Program-made: the position numbers and the translations under genes
Notes under the pieces: generated by a model
The model's input: the letters and a program-made list of their open reading frames with translations, nothing else
The model's database searches: none
Told to the model about the DNA's origin: nothing
Shown here: one piece after another, positions 6,819-14,462 of the stretch
Position numbering within the stretch: position 1 is the stretch's first letter
Layout of the letters: every line of letters begins with the position of its first letter
Assembly: GCA_017450925.1 (NCBI GenBank)
Contig: JAFSSS010000010.1
Location: 1 to 35,730, forward strand
DNA from: Ruminococcus sp.
GTDB lineage: Bacteria > Bacillota > Clostridia > Oscillospirales > Ruminococcaceae
Length of the DNA: 35,730 nt
Direction of reading: 5' to 3'

Positions 6819-7223
6819 ATGCTGCACGAAAAGTCCTGTGGCGCTATCGTGTACAGAAAGTATCACGGCAACACAGAGATATTGCTGATAAGGCATATCA
6901 ACAGCGGGCATTGGTCATTCCCGAAAGGGCACGTCGAGGGGGACGAGACAGAGGTTGAAACAGCCAAGCGCGAAATACTCGAAGAAACGGGGATAGATGT
7001 GATTCTTGACCCTACCTTCCGCGAGACCGTTACATATTCACCCAGAAAGGATACCGTCAAGGTCGTGGTCTATTTTATCGCTAAAGCGAAAAATACAGAC
7101 TTCGTGCCGCAGGAGGACGAGATCTCGGAGATAAAATGGGTGGAGATCGACCGCGCCGGACAGGTGCTTGCCTACGAGAACGACCGGAGCATAGTGAACA
7201 AAGCCAAGAAGTTCATTATCTAA
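6819..7223 (+). CDS. Nudix hydrolase, Ap4A-hydrolase-like
   Basis: 134-aa Nudix hydrolase, probably cytoplasmic. The Nudix box is intact, running from GHVEGDE through REILEETGI (about residues 33-55), with the catalytic/metal-binding Glu residues in REILEE. The N-terminal CGAIVYRK strand and WSFPKGHVE are typical of the asymmetric diadenosine tetraphosphate hydrolase branch, so a nucleoside oligophosphate is the most likely substrate; other Nudix substrates cannot be excluded. The ATG at 6819 has AGAAAGGA 8 nt upstream. It is a single-gene unit between a good promoter and a terminator. Confidence 0.88.
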   Translation: MLHEKSCGAIVYRKYHGNTEILLIRHINSGHWSFPKGHVEGDETEVETAKREILEETGIDVILDPTFRETVTYSPRKDTVKVVVYFIAKAKNTDFVPQEDEISEIKWVEIDRAGQVLAYENDRSIVNKAKKFII

Positions 7224-7235
7224 AGCCAAGGAAGA

Positions 7236-7264
7236 AGACGCCGAGAGATCGCGCGTCTTTTTTT
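7236..7264 (+). terminator. Intrinsic terminator after the Nudix gene
   Basis: Stem AGACGC-CGA with TCG-c-GCGTCT (7236-7258; one bulged C, GAGA loop) followed directly by a run of seven T (7258-7264). It lies 13 nt after the stop codon. Confidence 0.7.
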
Positions 7265-7341
7265 GCGCCCTGCCGTCGGATAACTATCAACTATCAACCA
7301 AAAGTGCTTGACAATGCTGCTGTTTTTCTACTGTTTTACCC

Positions 7342-7370
7342 TTGAAAAAAGACAGGGCTTGTGTTATAAT
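7342..7370 (+). promoter_or_regulatory. Promoter of the SGNH/MBOAT/DHHW locus
   Basis: TTGAAA (7342-7347), 17-bp spacer, TATAAT (7365-7370). It lies 45 nt before the chosen start of the SGNH hydrolase. No other strong promoter is obvious until the AT-rich gap at 11597-11801. Confidence 0.65.
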
Positions 7371-7414
7371 AAAAATGTATGCTGTGATAAAGATCATCAA
7401 TGAAAGGATATAAA

Positions 7415-8425
7415 ATGAGACCTGACAGAAATACAGTAAAGAAACGGGCAAGGATGATCCAGGGCACCGTCGGAGTGGTATGTGTGGCTATGCTGGCCTT
7501 CGTGCTGGGCTGGGCGATAAAGAATGCCGTCACCGGCTTCGGCGGAGGCGCAGAAGAGATCAAGACCGCCGAGCCCTCTTCCTCTGCCGCCGATATATCA
7601 AATACCGACAGCGCCGCTTCCAAGACGGGTTCTGCCCCCGACGGCAGCGCTGTACAGGATGATGCTGCGGCACAGGATGATGCCGCTGCGCAGACCACCA
7701 CAGTTACCACCGCAGCCCTCTCCGAGCAGACCGCCCCGGAGGTCACCACCACCCGTACCAATTACACCGGCTGGATGACCGAGGATACCCCCGGTCAGCA
7801 GCAGGGCGGCCAGACCGATGTCACCCCCGTGAACCAGTTCCCGGAGTCTGCGGATATAGCCGATGATTTCTCCGATGCCGTGTTTATAGGCAATTCGCTC
7901 ACCGTGGGCCTGAGCATGAACTGCGGCAAGCCCCTGGCAACATTCTATGCCTCCACGGGACTGAATGTCAATACCGTCTGGGACTCCGCTACCATAGCCC
8001 TCGATAACGGCAGCTACGGCACCGTGTTCGATGCTCTGGCTCAAAAGCAGTTCTCGAGAGTTTATGTGATGTTCGGCATCAATGAGGTGGGCTGGCCTTA
8101 CTGGGACGTTTTCCGCACCAATTATGCCAAGGTCGTGGATAAGATCAAGGAGCTGCAGCCGGGTGCCAAGATCTATATTGAGTCCATACTCCCTGTCTCC
8201 TCAAAGGCTGTGGAAACCGACCCCGTTTTCACTACCGATAAGATCGACGGCCTTAACGAGTATGTGAAGAATGTGGCAGCCGATACCGGCACCACCTACC
8301 TTGATGTGAACTCCGCCTTGAGACAGGCCGACGGCTCTCTGCCGGAGGAGGCCTCTACCGACGGCATCCACCTTATGAAGAACTACTGCATGATCTGGCT
8401 CAAATATTTGGCAGACCATAAGTGA
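7415..8425 (+). CDS. Membrane-anchored SGNH/GDSL-type hydrolase
   Basis: 336-aa extracytoplasmic hydrolase with an N-terminal membrane anchor (about 18-36), a low-complexity Ser/Ala/Thr/Gln linker (about 45-140, including a tandem QDDAAA repeat), and an SGNH domain (about 150-336). Catalytic elements: nucleophile S161 in FIGNSLTVGL, N223 in FGINEVG, and the D316/H319 pair in DGIHL. Asn replaces the usual Asp of the GDS motif. I chose the ATG at 7415 because GAAAGGAT lies just upstream; an ATG at 7400 has no site. It heads a cluster with MBOAT and DHHW genes, so it may deacylate or transfer acyl groups on a surface glycan (inference). Confidence 0.85.
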   Translation: MRPDRNTVKKRARMIQGTVGVVCVAMLAFVLGWAIKNAVTGFGGGAEEIKTAEPSSSAADISNTDSAASKTGSAPDGSAVQDDAAAQDDAAAQTTTVTTAALSEQTAPEVTTTRTNYTGWMTEDTPGQQQGGQTDVTPVNQFPESADIADDFSDAVFIGNSLTVGLSMNCGKPLATFYASTGLNVNTVWDSATIALDNGSYGTVFDALAQKQFSRVYVMFGINEVGWPYWDVFRTNYAKVVDKIKELQPGAKIYIESILPVSSKAVETDPVFTTDKIDGLNEYVKNVAADTGTTYLDVNSALRQADGSLPEEASTDGIHLMKNYCMIWLKYLADHK

Positions 8426-8489
8426 CCGACAGCTGACGATCCTGCTGGAATAAAAATGTATTGTATAACAAGAAAGGAATGTATGTAAA

Positions 8490-9011
8490 ATGATGAAGAA
8501 AACTCTTTGCCTGCTGCTTGCAGCAATTACCGTATGCACCGCCGGCCTTACCTCCTGCGGCGGCTCCGACAGCAGCAGCAAGTCCGGAGACGCTGCAGCC
8601 GTTTCCGCCTCTGACGATATGAAAAAGGTGGACGTCCCCGCTGCCGCCGACAGGTTCAAGAACGAGATCAAATGGGTCGATAGCCTAAACGAGCTGGAAA
8701 GCGGCATGATCGAAAAGGTCATCGGCGTATCGGCTGACCTCTATACCTCCGGCAAGGTCTATATCGGCTCCGGCGGCGCTACCGCCGAGGAGATCGCCGT
8801 TTTCGAGGCCAAGGATATCGACTCCGCCGAGAAGATCATGGATGCCTATAAAAAGCGCATCGAGGCACAGAAAAAGGCCTTCGAGAACTATCAGCCCAAG
8901 GAGCTGGACAAGCTGAACGATCCGCTGCTCACCAGCGCCAAGCAATATGTGTTCGTCTGCATCTCTGACGAGAGAAGTAAGGCTATGGAGATCCTTTCGG
9001 AGCTTATCTGA
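8490..9011 (+). CDS. DUF4358 lipoprotein
   Basis: 173-aa predicted lipoprotein. The signal peptide ends in a lipobox (LTSC), followed by a Gly/Ser/Asp linker, then a DUF4358-type domain (about residues 45-173) with alternating charged helices. DUF4358 proteins are commonly found beside MBOAT and DHHW genes in Firmicutes, as here, but their activity is not known. It lies 64 nt after the SGNH gene and 16 nt before the MBOAT gene, and is probably co-transcribed. The second ATG (8493) is an equally plausible start, since the AAAGGA site is about 11 nt from the first. Confidence 0.82.
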   Translation: MMKKTLCLLLAAITVCTAGLTSCGGSDSSSKSGDAAAVSASDDMKKVDVPAAADRFKNEIKWVDSLNELESGMIEKVIGVSADLYTSGKVYIGSGGATAEEIAVFEAKDIDSAEKIMDAYKKRIEAQKKAFENYQPKELDKLNDPLLTSAKQYVFVCISDERSKAMEILSELI

Positions 9012-9027
9012 TAAACGGAGAATTTGA

Positions 9028-10440
9028 ATGCTTTTCAGTAGTACGACATTTCTTTTCGGCTTCCTGTCGCTGGTGCTTCTTTGCTACTACGTTGTGCCGC
9101 GTATGTTCAAAAACGCGGTGCTGCTGGTATTCAGCCTCGTGTTCTATGCATGGGGCGAGCCGGTGTACGTTTTCCTTATGCTGGGCTCGATCATCGTGGC
9201 CTATGTGACGGGGCTCCTCTGCGACAGGGGCAAATATAAAGGCAGACTGCCGCTTGTTTCGATGATATTCGCTGTCGTTTGGAACATGGGGCTTTTGCTG
9301 TTTTTTAAATATACGAATTTCTTTATCAATAACGCCAATAACCTCTTCGATCTGAAGATAACGCCGCTTGACCTGACGCTGCCTATTGGCATTTCGTTCT
9401 ATAGCTTCCAGACCCTTTCCTATGTCATCGACGTCTATCGCGGAGAGGTCAAGCCGCAGAGGAATTTTCTGAATCTGGCAGCGTATGTCACACTTTTCCC
9501 GCAGCTTATCGCCGGCCCTATCGTCCGCTATCAGACCATAGAGGATCAGCTCACCGGCCGCAAGGAGAGCCTCGACAAGTTCGCCCGCGGCGTAAAGCGC
9601 TTTGCCGTGGGACTGGGCAAAAAGGTCATCCTTGCCAATAACATCGGCGCTCTGTTCGAGGAGATCTCCAATACTCCCCAGTCGGAGATGAGCGTGGCAG
9701 CCAGCTGGCTGGGCATCATCGCCTTTACCTTTCAGATCTATTTCGATTTCTCCGGCTATTCCGATATGGCTATCGGCCTCGGCAAAATGTTCGGCTTCGA
9801 TTTTTTGGAGAACTTCAACTATCCCTATGTCTCCGACTCTATCACCGAGTTTTGGAGACGGTGGCATATATCCCTTTCCACATGGTTCCGGGACTATGTC
9901 TATATCCCCCTCGGCGGCAACCGCAAGGGCAAGGTGAGACAGTGCGTGAACATCATGATCGTATGGTTCCTCACCGGCTTTTGGCACGGCGCAAACTGGA
10001 ACTTCATGATCTGGGGCGTTTATTTCGGCATCATACTCCTCTGCGAAAAGCTGTTCCTGCTCAAAGCCCTCGGCAGGCTGCCAAAGCTTGTAAGGCATAT
10101 CTATGCTCTGCTGCTGATAGTCATCGGCTGGGGCATCTTCGCCTTTGAGGATACAGATAAGCTGATACAGAACTTCAAGAATATGTTCGGTTTCGGCGGT
10201 CTGCCCTTTGCAGGCGGCACTCACGACCTGTTCTGGTTTACACAGAACGTGATACTCTTAGTGATACTTGTGATCGCATCCGTCCCGCTTTTCAAGAGGA
10301 TAGGCGAAAAGCTGGCGGCAAGGCTCCCGGCAGCCTACGGCTGCATCATCGAGCCGCTGTGTACAGCCGGCCTGCTGATCGTATCGACGGCCTACCTGGC
10401 CAGCAACTCTTTCAATCCGTTCCTGTATTTCAGATTCTGA
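9028..10440 (+). CDS. MBOAT-family O-acyltransferase (AlgI/DltB-like)
   Basis: 470-aa polytopic membrane acyltransferase expected to move acyl (usually acetyl) groups across the membrane onto an extracellular polymer. Typical signature elements: the N-terminal FSSTTFLFGF segment, SFYSFQTLSYVIDVYRG, FDFSGYSDMAIGLGKMFG, FWRRWHISLSTWFRDY (H280) and the catalytic His in TGFWHGANW (H320). About eleven hydrophobic segments span the chain. GGAGA lies 6 nt before the ATG. It is followed after 13 nt by the first DHHW gene. In alginate acetylation, AlgI works with AlgJ/AlgX, the relatives of the DHHW proteins, so these genes plausibly form one O-acylation machine; the polymer is unknown. Confidence 0.92.
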   Translation: MLFSSTTFLFGFLSLVLLCYYVVPRMFKNAVLLVFSLVFYAWGEPVYVFLMLGSIIVAYVTGLLCDRGKYKGRLPLVSMIFAVVWNMGLLLFFKYTNFFINNANNLFDLKITPLDLTLPIGISFYSFQTLSYVIDVYRGEVKPQRNFLNLAAYVTLFPQLIAGPIVRYQTIEDQLTGRKESLDKFARGVKRFAVGLGKKVILANNIGALFEEISNTPQSEMSVAASWLGIIAFTFQIYFDFSGYSDMAIGLGKMFGFDFLENFNYPYVSDSITEFWRRWHISLSTWFRDYVYIPLGGNRKGKVRQCVNIMIVWFLTGFWHGANWNFMIWGVYFGIILLCEKLFLLKALGRLPKLVRHIYALLLIVIGWGIFAFEDTDKLIQNFKNMFGFGGLPFAGGTHDLFWFTQNVILLVILVIASVPLFKRIGEKLAARLPAAYGCIIEPLCTAGLLIVSTAYLASNSFNPFLYFRF

Positions 10441-10453
10441 AGGAGGAAAGGTC

Positions 10454-11596
10454 ATGGAAAAGGGCGACGTAAAAAAAGCATCCTCGCTGATGATGTGCGC
10501 AGTGTTCGTGGGATTTTTGCTGTTCTTTGCGGTGGGGTATATCGCTATCCCATATCAAGGCGTCAATTATACAGAGCAGCGTTATTATTCTTCAAAGCCT
10601 AAATTTACCCTTGATAGTTTTATGAACGGAGAATATCGGGAAGGACTTGAGAATTATCTCATCGATCATCTTGCAGGGCGAACGTTTTTCGTAACTCTCT
10701 GCTCTGAATTGAAAAACTTTACAGGACGTCGCGGCACAAGTTTTTATTGGCGCGGCAATGACGGACAGATGTTCAGAAGAAGTGTTTATTATGAAAATGA
10801 ATTGAAAGCCACTGCAGATGCTATCAATAAGTTTGCCGAAAAGACTGATGTTCCTATAGATATGATATTAACGCCAGATGCAGCAGGTATATTGGATGAT
10901 AAGCTGCCCATAGGTGTTGTAAATGACAGCGAGGATATGATAGCAGAGGCATTTCGCCAACAGCTGGACAGTAAAATAAATATGTATTATACCAAAGATG
11001 TTATTGAGAAAGCGGCTGCGGAGGGGATAAAGGTGTTTTACCGCACTGATCAGCACTGGACCACCGAGTGTGCCCGAAGAGTATTTGAAAGCTATATGCA
11101 ACAGTCGGGTCAAGGATTGAGGGCTGTTGAATATGAGGAGCATTACTCTTCTGAATTTTACGGAAATCTTTATCCGTGTGCGCCTTCTTTCTTTGATGAG
11201 CCGGAGACAGTTCTGTACTATACTAACCCACTGGGGAAATACACGGTGACACGGCTTGATACAGGTAAAACAACAGATACAATATACGACTATTCTTTCT
11301 TGGTAACTCTTAGCAACAAATATATTATGCCTTTGAGCGGGGATTTTTGGCGGGTTAGAATCACTTCAGATGCTCCGGGAAAAAAGCTTCTGCTGCTTGG
11401 TGACTCTTATATGTTGCCAATGATTCAGCTGCTGGCAGATCAGTACAAGGAAATACTGGTAATAGATGCAAGGGATTTCGACAAGCGCGGAAAGTCAATG
11501 GAAGAGGCAATCGGTGACTTTAGACCCGATAGGATACTGTTTGTAGATACTGTATTTCAGATTTCATGCGGGGCAATCAGTCAAATATCAAGATAA
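10454..11596 (+). CDS. DHHW-family protein 1 (AlgJ/AlgX-like acyl transfer)
   Basis: 380-aa protein with one N-terminal membrane anchor (about 11-31) and an extracytoplasmic SGNH-like domain. The family motif reads D199-Q-H-W202 here (TDQHWT), and a Ser nucleophile candidate, S318, sits in LLGDSYM. AGGAGG lies upstream of the ATG. Its first 87 nt are almost identical (about 80/87 by eye, the first 47 identical) to the start of the next paralogue at 11802, but the rest is strongly diverged and visibly more AT-rich than the MBOAT gene. That suggests the outer domain was exchanged or acquired while the anchor was kept. Role: acyl transfer to a surface polymer with the MBOAT protein (inference). 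Confidence 0.83.
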   Translation: MEKGDVKKASSLMMCAVFVGFLLFFAVGYIAIPYQGVNYTEQRYYSSKPKFTLDSFMNGEYREGLENYLIDHLAGRTFFVTLCSELKNFTGRRGTSFYWRGNDGQMFRRSVYYENELKATADAINKFAEKTDVPIDMILTPDAAGILDDKLPIGVVNDSEDMIAEAFRQQLDSKINMYYTKDVIEKAAAEGIKVFYRTDQHWTTECARRVFESYMQQSGQGLRAVEYEEHYSSEFYGNLYPCAPSFFDEPETVLYYTNPLGKYTVTRLDTGKTTDTIYDYSFLVTLSNKYIMPLSGDFWRVRITSDAPGKKLLLLGDSYMLPMIQLLADQYKEILVIDARDFDKRGKSMEEAIGDFRPDRILFVDTVFQISCGAISQISR

Positions 11597-11801
11597 AAGA
11601 CATCTATCAGAGAATTATTCTTTATGTCAAAATATTACTTTCCCCTACTGCTGCATGATATATACAATCAGACAGTAAAAAAGCAGTTTTTTGTAAAATA
11701 GATGCAGTATCAGCTTCGGCTTTGAGAATAAAGGTGCTGTATAATTGCATTATTATCGGATGCTGATTGTCAATGAGGAGGTTTTGAAAGGACGAATGCG
11801 T

Positions 11802-12947
11802 ATGGAAAAGGGCGACGTAAAAAAAGCATCCTCGCTGATGATGTGCGCGGTGTTCGTTGTGTTTCTGCTATTCTTCGCGGTGGGGTATTTTTTCTTCATC
11901 CCCTCGGTAATCTATATTCCAATCATTGAGCAGGAACAAAGGCATTCGTTGCCAGAACTGTCATTACAGAGCATTACCGACGGTAGTTTTGAGAGTGGTC
12001 TTGAAGTCTATATGTGTGAAAACATTACTCAACGTGTGGAATTAATTGCGCTTAATTATACTGTTAACAAACTCCTCGGAAAGACCAGTCAGAAAGGGAT
12101 TCATATAACACATGACGGTTACTTCATAAGGGATAGCCATTTTACTCGGGATGATGCTGAACGCTATGCAGAAGAAGTCAGTAATTTTGCTGATGATTGC
12201 GGAGTACAAGTGGATCTGCTTATCGTACCCGAAGCAGGGATAATGCTTCGCGACAAGCTTGATACAGATATTCAATGCAGAACCTTTGAGGAAGCTGACA
12301 TGAATGTAGGATATCTGTCGGAGCTTGTGTCGGATAAGGTGAATGTTTTTTATGCCAAAGAGCCGATACAGAAAGTAATAGATTCAGGAACACAGGCTTT
12401 TTACCGTACAGATCATCACTGGACTACTGAATGCGCCAAGTCAGTTTTTGAATGGTATGCAGAAAAAACCAGTCTCACTCTTCCGGACATAGAGTATGAA
12501 ATACACAGCGTCCCAGGTTTTTATGGACATATCTATAGCTTGCTTCCGATGTTTTTTATTGAGAGTGATGAGCTGCATTACTACATAAATCCCAAAGGAA
12601 AATATCAAGTTAACTGCGAAGGCAGTTCATACACTGACAGTATGATCCACTATGATCAAGCGGCGCATAACGACAAATATCGAATTTTTTTTGGCGGAGA
12701 TCAGAAACGTATAGAGATCACATCAAATGCTCCAAAAGGAAATATTATGGTTATTCATGATTCGTTTGGAAGATCTTTTCTAACTTTTCTTGCAGACAGC
12801 TGTTCCGATATTTGCTCTATAGATTTGAGACAAAAAAATGCAGATGACAAAAATGCTGCTCAACAGTGCAGAGAATTTGGCGCAGACCGTGTGCTTATCA
12901 TTCTATACACAGAAAGCATAAATGATAAAAGAATGGGTAGTTTTTAG
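11802..12947 (+). CDS. DHHW-family protein 2 (chimeric paralogue)
   Basis: 381-aa anchored protein, paralogous to the gene at 10454. N-terminal anchor (about 11-33) nearly identical to paralogue 1; extracytoplasmic domain with the full D204-H-H-W207 motif and S321 in VIHDSFG as nucleophile candidate. I start it at the ATG at 11802, the position matching paralogue 1 and 9 nt after AAAGGA; an in-frame upstream extension of 19 residues has no support. Codon use is AT-rich (AAT, ATA, TTA, GAA) compared with the flanking genes at 9028 and 12978, as in paralogue 1 after its anchor. A 205-nt gap separates it from paralogue 1. Confidence 0.82.
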   Translation: MEKGDVKKASSLMMCAVFVVFLLFFAVGYFFFIPSVIYIPIIEQEQRHSLPELSLQSITDGSFESGLEVYMCENITQRVELIALNYTVNKLLGKTSQKGIHITHDGYFIRDSHFTRDDAERYAEEVSNFADDCGVQVDLLIVPEAGIMLRDKLDTDIQCRTFEEADMNVGYLSELVSDKVNVFYAKEPIQKVIDSGTQAFYRTDHHWTTECAKSVFEWYAEKTSLTLPDIEYEIHSVPGFYGHIYSLLPMFFIESDELHYYINPKGKYQVNCEGSSYTDSMIHYDQAAHNDKYRIFFGGDQKRIEITSNAPKGNIMVIHDSFGRSFLTFLADSCSDICSIDLRQKNADDKNAAQQCREFGADRVLIILYTESINDKRMGSF

Positions 12948-12977
12948 ATTTTGGTCTTAGTTTGAAAGGAACCAACA

Positions 12978-14120
12978 TTGGAAAATCAAAAGAAGAAAAA
13001 CAGAATATCCGACATGATAATGACGGCGGTGTTTTTGCTGTTTGTTTTCGGGTTTGCGGCGGCGCTGCTTATCGCAAAGGATAAGGATTTCTCCGAGACC
13101 GAGAACCGCACCCTCGCCCAAAAGCCGAAATTCGGCTGGGAGGAGATCAAAGAGGGACGCTTTACCGCTGGGCTGGAAAGCTATATCTCCGACCAGCTCT
13201 TTGCCAAGGATCAGCTTGTCACCCTAAAGACTGACCTCGACCGCCTGCTGGGTAAGTCGTATCAGAACGGAGTCTATCTGATAAAGGACGGCGGAAGGCT
13301 CCGCTATATCCAGCGCTATAAGGAGAACCGCTCCCAGCTCGAGGAGAATATCAAAAGCCTTAATGCCTTTGCCGAGGGACTGAATGTCCCGGCTGATCTG
13401 ATGCTGATACCCAACGCCTCGGCGTTTTATCTGGACAGCCTTCCCGCAGGAGCCGACTGCGACGACCAGCGGGAGAGCATCGAGTATGTCAGAGGCCTTG
13501 TCAGCGATAGGATCGGCTTTTATCCCATGACGGATGAACTGTCCGAGGTTTTGGACGCATACTATCTGACCGATCACCATTGGAACGACAGCGGCGCTTA
13601 TGCCGCCGTGAACAGCTATCTGCATCGGAGCGGCCAGCTGGCAGAGAATGTGCAGCTTACCTCCTACAGCAGCAGTTCGGCAAAGGACTTTTACGGCACG
13701 CTTTACTCCAAGGCTCCCACCGCTTTTGCCGATGCGGACGAGTTCAGATACGACGAACAGCTCTGCAGGGCAGAGACGGAATGGGTGAACGAGGGTAAAA
13801 AAACGGACAGCATCATCGACCTCTCCTACCTTGACCGCAAGGACAAATACGCAGCCTTCTTCGGTGGGAATTTCGCACAGATACGCATCCGCACCGGCCA
13901 CAGCGGCGGAAAGGTGCTGGTGCTGAAGGACAGCTACGCCAACGCGGCGATGCCCTTTCTGATGCAGCAGTACAGCGAGATCACGATGATCGACCTGCGC
14001 TACTACCATATGCAGGAAAAGACCGTTGCGGAGCTTTGCGAGGAGCAGGGCGCCGAGCGGGTGATAATGCTCTACAATCTCGATTTCCTCAACGAGGATC
14101 GGAATTTTGTTTGGCTTTGA
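12978..14120 (+). CDS. DHHW-family protein 3 (TTG start)
   Basis: 380-aa anchored DHHW protein: N-terminal membrane segment (about 10-30), the stalk motif SETENRTLAQKPKF, the D199-H-H-W202 motif in LTDHHWND and S319 in LKDSYAN. It starts at TTG, with GAAAGGA 7 nt upstream. Unlike paralogues 1 and 2, its base composition matches the neighbouring core genes, and its anchor sequence differs, so it is probably the older resident copy (inference). It lies 30 nt after paralogue 2, so co-transcription is likely. Confidence 0.85.
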   Translation: MENQKKKNRISDMIMTAVFLLFVFGFAAALLIAKDKDFSETENRTLAQKPKFGWEEIKEGRFTAGLESYISDQLFAKDQLVTLKTDLDRLLGKSYQNGVYLIKDGGRLRYIQRYKENRSQLEENIKSLNAFAEGLNVPADLMLIPNASAFYLDSLPAGADCDDQRESIEYVRGLVSDRIGFYPMTDELSEVLDAYYLTDHHWNDSGAYAAVNSYLHRSGQLAENVQLTSYSSSSAKDFYGTLYSKAPTAFADADEFRYDEQLCRAETEWVNEGKKTDSIIDLSYLDRKDKYAAFFGGNFAQIRIRTGHSGGKVLVLKDSYANAAMPFLMQQYSEITMIDLRYYHMQEKTVAELCEEQGAERVIMLYNLDFLNEDRNFVWL

Positions 14121-14132
14121 TCGGAGAAGGAT

Positions 14133-14462
14133 ATGTTCGGAAACAGACGCAATGCTGAACTCATCAGAAAAATGAAAAAGCAGGGCAGAACCGCCGTCGG
14201 CACAATTGTCTCCGTCACCGCCGTAAGCGATATTGAACAGTTGATCGGCATAAGGACCGGGACAGCTCGGCATCCTTATAATGTGGTGATAAGGTTCCGT
14301 ACTGAAGAGGGCAGGAACGAGCAGCTGACGATGCACACCTCCGACATCTCCTCCTATTCAGAGGGCTTTGAGGTGAATGTGAGATATTTCTATAAGAACG
14401 GAACTTGTCTGGCAGTGCTGGAGCTGCTGCTGGAAAAGCCGGATAAGCAGAGGTCAGAATGA
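14133..14462 (+). CDS. Small protein of unknown function, possibly DUF3592-like
   Basis: 109-aa protein without a membrane segment. A basic N-terminal helix (residues 1-19) is followed by a beta-rich region (GTIVSVTAVSD, YNVVIRFRTEEG, VNVRYFYKNG, LAVLEL) reminiscent of the short OB-like domain of DUF3592 proteins; this assignment is tentative. GGAG lies 6 nt before the ATG. It starts 13 nt after DHHW3 and its stop overlaps the dusB start by 4 nt, so it links the surface-polymer locus to the housekeeping genes in one apparent transcript. Confidence 0.65.
   Translation: MFGNRRNAELIRKMKKQGRTAVGTIVSVTAVSDIEQLIGIRTGTARHPYNVVIRFRTEEGRNEQLTMHTSDISSYSEGFEVNVRYFYKNGTCLAVLELLLEKPDKQRSE

Noticed and set aside
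9004-10224. Long open frame of 406 codons on the minus strand
   Set aside because: It lies entirely antisense to the MBOAT gene, which has strong family motifs; its translation is low-quality (His/Gln/Asp-rich, no domain). A shadow frame caused by codon bias.
11597-11801. Possible pseudogene or transposon scar between DHHW1 and DHHW2
   Set aside because: The 205-nt gap is AT-rich with a TATAAT at 11740-11745 but shows no remnant coding similarity that I can recognise, no terminal inverted repeats and no target duplication.
13224-14336. Long open frame of 370 codons on the minus strand
   Set aside because: Antisense to the DHHW3 gene and the small gene after it; no recognisable domain and no ribosome binding site.
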